A DNA stretch of 10,048 bases from Chloroflexota bacterium. Its GTDB lineage: Bacteria; Chloroflexota; Anaerolineae; Caldilineales; Caldilineaceae. The notes below the pieces were generated by a model. That model saw nothing but the letters and a program-made list of their open reading frames with translations, searched no databases and was not told where the DNA came from. Below are positions 7,533-10,048 of this stretch, one piece after another. The position numbers and the translations under genes are program-made. Position 1 is the first letter of the stretch. Each line of letters starts with the position of its first letter. Where the stretch lies: assembly GCA_003577365.1 (NCBI GenBank), contig QEUY01000135.1:1-10048 (forward strand), in the 5' to 3' direction.

Positions 7533-7538
7533 GGCACA

Positions 7539-7841
7539 GTTCGACCGAAGTGCTCTCGCTGTACACCGGCAGTTGCGCGAGATCGCGCCCAAACTTCGGC
7601 GCAACTTCCGCTGCAGGCCCGTGTTCTAAAATCGCGCAATGACCAAGCGCGAAACGAAGCGCGCAAGGGACAGACAAGCGATGGGCCGCTTTTGAGCTTG
7701 CTCGCCGTCTGTCTACACACCTTGAAGATTACACGTTGAGGATTGCTTCCGGCAGCCAGCGCGCCAGGCTGGGCTTGCCGTGACGAACGCATCGGCGTAA
7801 GACGTGATCCTGCACAGGATATTGAAGAGAAACGCAACCGT
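7539..7841 (+). other. Long, hairpin-rich 5' leader of plsX
   Basis: This stretch of about 300 bases shows no conserved gene but several inverted repeats. They are CCGAAGT (7545-7551) with ACTTCGG (7593-7599); AGTTGCGC (7571-7578) with GCGCAACT (7599-7606), which competes with a smaller hairpin GCGCG-AGAT-CGCGC (7575-7588); GACAGAC (7669-7675) with GTCTGTC (7707-7713), extended inward by GCGA/TCGC; a bulged hairpin at 7751-7779; and ATCCT-GCAC-AGGAT (7807-7820), 21 bases before the plsX ATG. A tiny open frame for 18 mostly basic residues lies at 7639-7695. None has a T tract, so none is a simple terminator. The structures could regulate plsX or be chance in GC-rich DNA. I recognise no known riboswitch, tRNA or other named RNA in it. 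Confidence 0.4.
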
Positions 7842-8885
7842 ATGAACATTGCATTGGACGTCATGGGGGGCGATCACGGGCCGGGCGAGGTTATCGCCGG
7901 CGCGATAGAGGCGGCGCAAGCCTATAAAATCACGGTGTCGCTGGTCGGCCCGCCCGACATCATCCGCAGCGAACTGGCGAAACACGCCACCACAGGGCTG
8001 AAGCTTCCCATCGTTCCTGCCAGCCAGGTGATCGAAATGGGTGAAAAGCCTGCCGCGGCCGTGCGCGCCAAACAGGACAGCTCGATCGTCGTGGCCAGCC
8101 GCATGGTCCGCAACGGCGAAGCACAGGGCTTTGTCACGGCGGGCAACACCGGCGGCGCACTGGCCGCGGGCATCTTTCAGGTGGGCCGCATCGAAGGCAT
8201 CCTGCGCCCGGCGCTGATCACCCCGTTCCCCACCCATCGCGGCTTCTGCGTCATCCTGGACGTGGGCGCCAACGCCGACGTCAAACCCGAACACCTGCAA
8301 CAGTTCGCCATCATGGGCAGCGTCTATGCGCGCCATGTCATGGGGGTGAACAACCCGCGCGTCCGCATCCTCAGCAACGGCGAAGAGGAGGGCAAGGGCA
8401 ACCAGCTTGTCATCAGCGCCCATAATTTGCTGGCCGCAACGCCCGGCATCAACTTCCAAGGCAATGTCGAAAGCAAGGAAATTGTCGAAGGCATGGCCGA
8501 CGTGGTGGTGACCGACGGCTTCACCGGCAACGTCTTTGTCAAAACCGCCGAGGCCACCGCCAAGCTGCTCCAGCGCGTGATGCTGGAGGAATTGACCGCC
8601 GGCCCCATCAGCAGCGTGGGCGCATTCTTGGCCCAGGCCGCGCTGCGCCGCCTGCGCACACGCATGGACGACAGCCAATATGGCGGCGCGGTGCTGCTCG
8701 GGCTGGCGGGCATGGTCGTCGTGGCGCACGGGCGCAGCAAGGCCAACGCCATTCGCCATGCCATCCGCGTCGCCAAACAGGGGGCCGAACAGAATATCCA
8801 AGTTAAGATCCAAGAGGGCGTGGCCGAGTCCGCCCCGCGTGCCAGCCGCCTGGGCGACAGCGCCATGAAGGCCGTGCCCACCTAG
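7842..8885 (+). CDS. plsX: Phosphate acyltransferase PlsX
   Basis: PlsX makes acyl-phosphate from acyl-ACP and inorganic phosphate. PlsY then uses it to acylate glycerol-3-phosphate, the first step of phospholipid synthesis. It is a peripheral membrane, cytoplasmic enzyme. The protein is 347 residues, normal for the family. All signature blocks are present: DVMGGDHGP (6-14), RAKQDSSI (75-82), TAGNTGG (99-105), LDVGANADVKPEHLQQFA (139-156), LSNGEEEGKGN (177-187), FQGNVESKEI (205-214), VVTDGFTGNV (222-231) and YGGAVLLGL (280-288) with HGRSKANAI (296-304). The ATG at 7842 is chosen because the family begins at MNIALDVMGGD. An in-frame TTG at 7743 would add 33 residues unlike PlsX. GAAGAGA (7824-7830) lies 11 bases upstream. 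In many bacteria plsX sits with rpmF and fab genes; here no fab gene follows, only a NERD-like membrane protein 67 bases later. Confidence 0.97.
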   Translation: MNIALDVMGGDHGPGEVIAGAIEAAQAYKITVSLVGPPDIIRSELAKHATTGLKLPIVPASQVIEMGEKPAAAVRAKQDSSIVVASRMVRNGEAQGFVTAGNTGGALAAGIFQVGRIEGILRPALITPFPTHRGFCVILDVGANADVKPEHLQQFAIMGSVYARHVMGVNNPRVRILSNGEEEGKGNQLVISAHNLLAATPGINFQGNVESKEIVEGMADVVVTDGFTGNVFVKTAEATAKLLQRVMLEELTAGPISSVGAFLAQAALRRLRTRMDDSQYGGAVLLGLAGMVVVAHGRSKANAIRHAIRVAKQGAEQNIQVKIQEGVAESAPRASRLGDSAMKAVPT

Positions 8886-8952
8886 ATCGCCCCCATCGGA
8901 CACGCAGCCAGAGCGTGCTACCTGTCCATCACGATTCATAGAAAGCTCGATC

Positions 8953-9795
8953 ATGAAGTTGTATCGTAACCTGCAGGAGATCCGGCGCAAGGAGACCTTG
9001 GGCCGCCGCCTCAGCCTGACCGGGCTGCTGATCCTCTTTATCGGTCTGCTGGCCAGCTTTGTGCCCAGTTGGCTGCCGCCCGACCAGCCGGCCACCAACT
9101 CGCTGGCGCGCTTTATCCAACTCAACTGGACCTGGATCAGCTTTGCCGCGCTGCCGCTGGGCTTTATCTTCGCCAGCTTTGGCAGCTATTTTATCAACCG
9201 CTTTGCACGGCGGCGCTGGCCGGGCAGCCGCATCATCGCCCGCCCGGATGAAATGCTCGAACGCAGCATGAAGGGCTTCGACGACAAATATGCCTATTTC
9301 GCCTGGAGCCTGCCCGCCAACTATGTGCTGGCGGGGCCAAACGGCATCCTCGTCTTTGCCGTGCGCAGCGACAAGGGCCGCGTGACCGTGCAGGGTGAAC
9401 GCTGGCGCGAGCCGTTTACCTTGGGCCGTTTTTTCACCGTCTTTGCGCGCGAAGGCGTGGGCAACCCTGCCTTTGAGTTGGAGGAGCAGATCCGCAAGCT
9501 GCGCGCCCTGCTCAACCGTCCGGCAGGCGAGGTCGCCGGTAACGGCGCGACAGGCCCCTTTGCCAACATCCCGATTGAGCCGGTCGCCGTCTTCCTCAAC
9601 CCCGAAATGCAGTTGACCTTGGAGAACCCGGTGATCCCCGTGCTGCGCCCTGACCAGGTGAAGGATTTCGTGCGGCGCAAGGCGCGCGAGGCCAAGTTGA
9701 GCAACGCCACCGTGCGCGAACTGACCGACTATCTGGCCCAGAACAGCCGCTACCAGCAGCCCGCACCCGCCGAGGCCCAGCCCGCCAAGGCGTAA
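8953..9795 (+). CDS. Two-TM membrane protein with a degenerate NERD-like domain
   Basis: This 280-residue protein has two membrane segments near the N-terminus (about 22-43 and 57-80), then a soluble domain probably in the cytoplasm. Residues about 97-240 resemble a NERD (nuclease-related) domain: the block LPANYVLAGPNGILVFAVRS (120-139), then DKGRVTVQGERW (140-151), NPAFELEEQIRKLRALL (171-187) and PVAVFLNPE (210-218) follow the expected order of strands and helices. In active NERD domains the equivalent positions carry Asp, then Glu-x-Lys. Here they read Asn123, Ala136 and Arg138, so nuclease activity is unlikely. The tail (267-280) is Pro/Ala/Gln-rich. The start at 8953 has only a weak GAAAG upstream. 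It follows plsX by 67 bases with no T-tracted terminator and is probably in the same operon. The gene is real by length and codon pattern. The NERD link is inferred from motif reading and needs a profile search. Confidence 0.6.
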   Translation: MKLYRNLQEIRRKETLGRRLSLTGLLILFIGLLASFVPSWLPPDQPATNSLARFIQLNWTWISFAALPLGFIFASFGSYFINRFARRRWPGSRIIARPDEMLERSMKGFDDKYAYFAWSLPANYVLAGPNGILVFAVRSDKGRVTVQGERWREPFTLGRFFTVFAREGVGNPAFELEEQIRKLRALLNRPAGEVAGNGATGPFANIPIEPVAVFLNPEMQLTLENPVIPVLRPDQVKDFVRRKAREAKLSNATVRELTDYLAQNSRYQQPAPAEAQPAKA

Positions 9796-9812
9796 AAAGG
9801 CAGTGAGGAGTA

Positions 9813-9861
9813 GGCAGCGGGGCAGAGACAAAAACTCTTTCTGGTTTCTGGCCCTACTGCC
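9813..9861. terminator. Possible bidirectional terminator between convergent genes
   Basis: An imperfect stem joins GGCAGCGGGGCAGA (9813-9826) with TCTGGCCCTACTGCC (9847-9861), broken by one 2-base internal loop and one bulge. On the + strand it is followed by TATTT. On the - strand a second pairing, AGGCAGT (9798-9804) with ACTGCCT (9855-9861), ends in a TTTTT run. The long loops make this a weak terminator candidate, but its site between two converging genes fits. Confidence 0.4.
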
Positions 9862-10048
9862 TATTTAAACCCCAGCCCGCGTTCTTTCATGCTCACATAG
9901 CGGTTGTGGCCGATGATCAGATGGTCCAACACCTCGATGTCGAGCAGCTGCCCGGCCTCCACGATCATCTCGGTCACGCGCACGTCTTCTGGGCTGGGCG
10001 TTGGGTCGCCGCTGGGGTGGTTATGCACCACAATGATCGACGCACTGT
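9861..10048 (-). CDS. radC: RadC/JAB-domain protein, C-terminal end (start lies beyond the window)
   Basis: The last 61 residues and the stop codon are visible, running in from the right edge. They begin SASIIVVHNHPSGD, which carries the HxH...SxxD metal-binding motif of the JAB/MPN family (HNHPSGD), continue with PTPSPEDVRVTEMIVEAGQL, and end with LDHLIIGHNRYVSMKERGLG, the typical RadC C-terminus. The name comes from an old link to DNA repair in E. coli that has since been disputed. The family is a predicted metal-dependent hydrolase of uncertain role, sometimes tied to mobile elements and phages. All zinc-site residues that fall in the visible part are intact. It ends with FK, one residue past the common GLGF end. 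It converges on the NERD-like gene, with 65 bases between the two stops. Confidence 0.95.
   Translation of the reverse strand, partial: SASIIVVHNHPSGDPTPSPEDVRVTEMIVEAGQLLDIEVLDHLIIGHNRYVSMKERGLGFK

Noticed and set aside
7536..7560. tRNA-like GTTCGACC near the plsX leader start
   Set aside because: It resembles a T-loop, but there is no flanking 5-bp stem, acceptor stem or anticodon arm.
7743..7841. N-terminal extension of PlsX from a TTG start
   Set aside because: The 33 added residues resemble no PlsX N-terminus, and the family begins at the MNIALDVMGGD that starts at 7842.
8901..8917. Hairpin CACGC/GCGTG between plsX and the next gene
   Set aside because: The stem is only 5 bp and no T tract follows, so it does not support a terminator or a split of the operon.
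7713..9125. Long open frame on the - strand opposite plsX
   Set aside because: The + strand encodes a full PlsX with all its motifs; the antisense product has no domain signal.
8929..9831. Open frame on the - strand opposite the NERD-like gene
   Set aside because: The + strand frame has TM segments and domain-like structure and follows plsX in order; the antisense frame is unstructured and His/Ala/Gly-rich.

Overview
This is a GC-rich bacterial window with eight protein genes: five complete on the + strand, one complete on the - strand, and one cut at each edge. The style of the genes suggests Chloroflexota (Caldilinea or Anaerolinea type). The clues are a substrate-binding lipoprotein with a Pro/Ala/Glu-rich linker, a large YfhO-type membrane protein, an FG-GAP/UnbV protein, dense GC-rich coding and at least one apparently leaderless gene. 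That placement is an inference from gene style; no rRNA or other phylogenetic marker is present.

Region by region. 1-822 (+) is the C-terminal part of an FG-GAP/VCBS-repeat protein with an ASPIC/UnbV domain, followed by a short hairpin terminator. 887-2125 (+) is a cytoplasmic (alpha/alpha)6-barrel glycosidase-like protein, preceded by a near-consensus promoter whose predicted start of transcription falls on the ATG. 2286-3653 (+) is a family 1 sugar-type ABC substrate-binding lipoprotein, closed by a strong intrinsic terminator with no permease genes after it. 3896-4999 (+) is a YihY/BrkB-family inner-membrane protein with its own promoter. 4996-7401 (-) is an 801-residue YfhO-like GT-C membrane protein that converges on YihY, the two stop codons sharing one TTAA. 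7402-7841 holds two divergent promoters and a roughly 300-base hairpin-rich leader in front of plsX. 7842-8885 (+) is plsX, followed at 8953-9795 (+) by a two-TM protein with what looks like a NERD-type domain lacking its nuclease residues. 9861-10048 (-) is the C-terminal end of a RadC (JAB/MPN) protein.

How the genes work together. The glycosidase and the binding protein may both serve carbohydrate use, but the transporter's other parts must be encoded elsewhere. The YihY and YfhO-like proteins and PlsX all concern the membrane or envelope lipids, though the layout shows separate transcription units rather than one operon. I see no CRISPR, insertion sequence, prophage, tRNA or rRNA. Most of the window is ordinary core and accessory gene content. 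The points most worth a second look are the plsX leader, the leaderless glycosidase and the degenerate NERD-like protein beside plsX.
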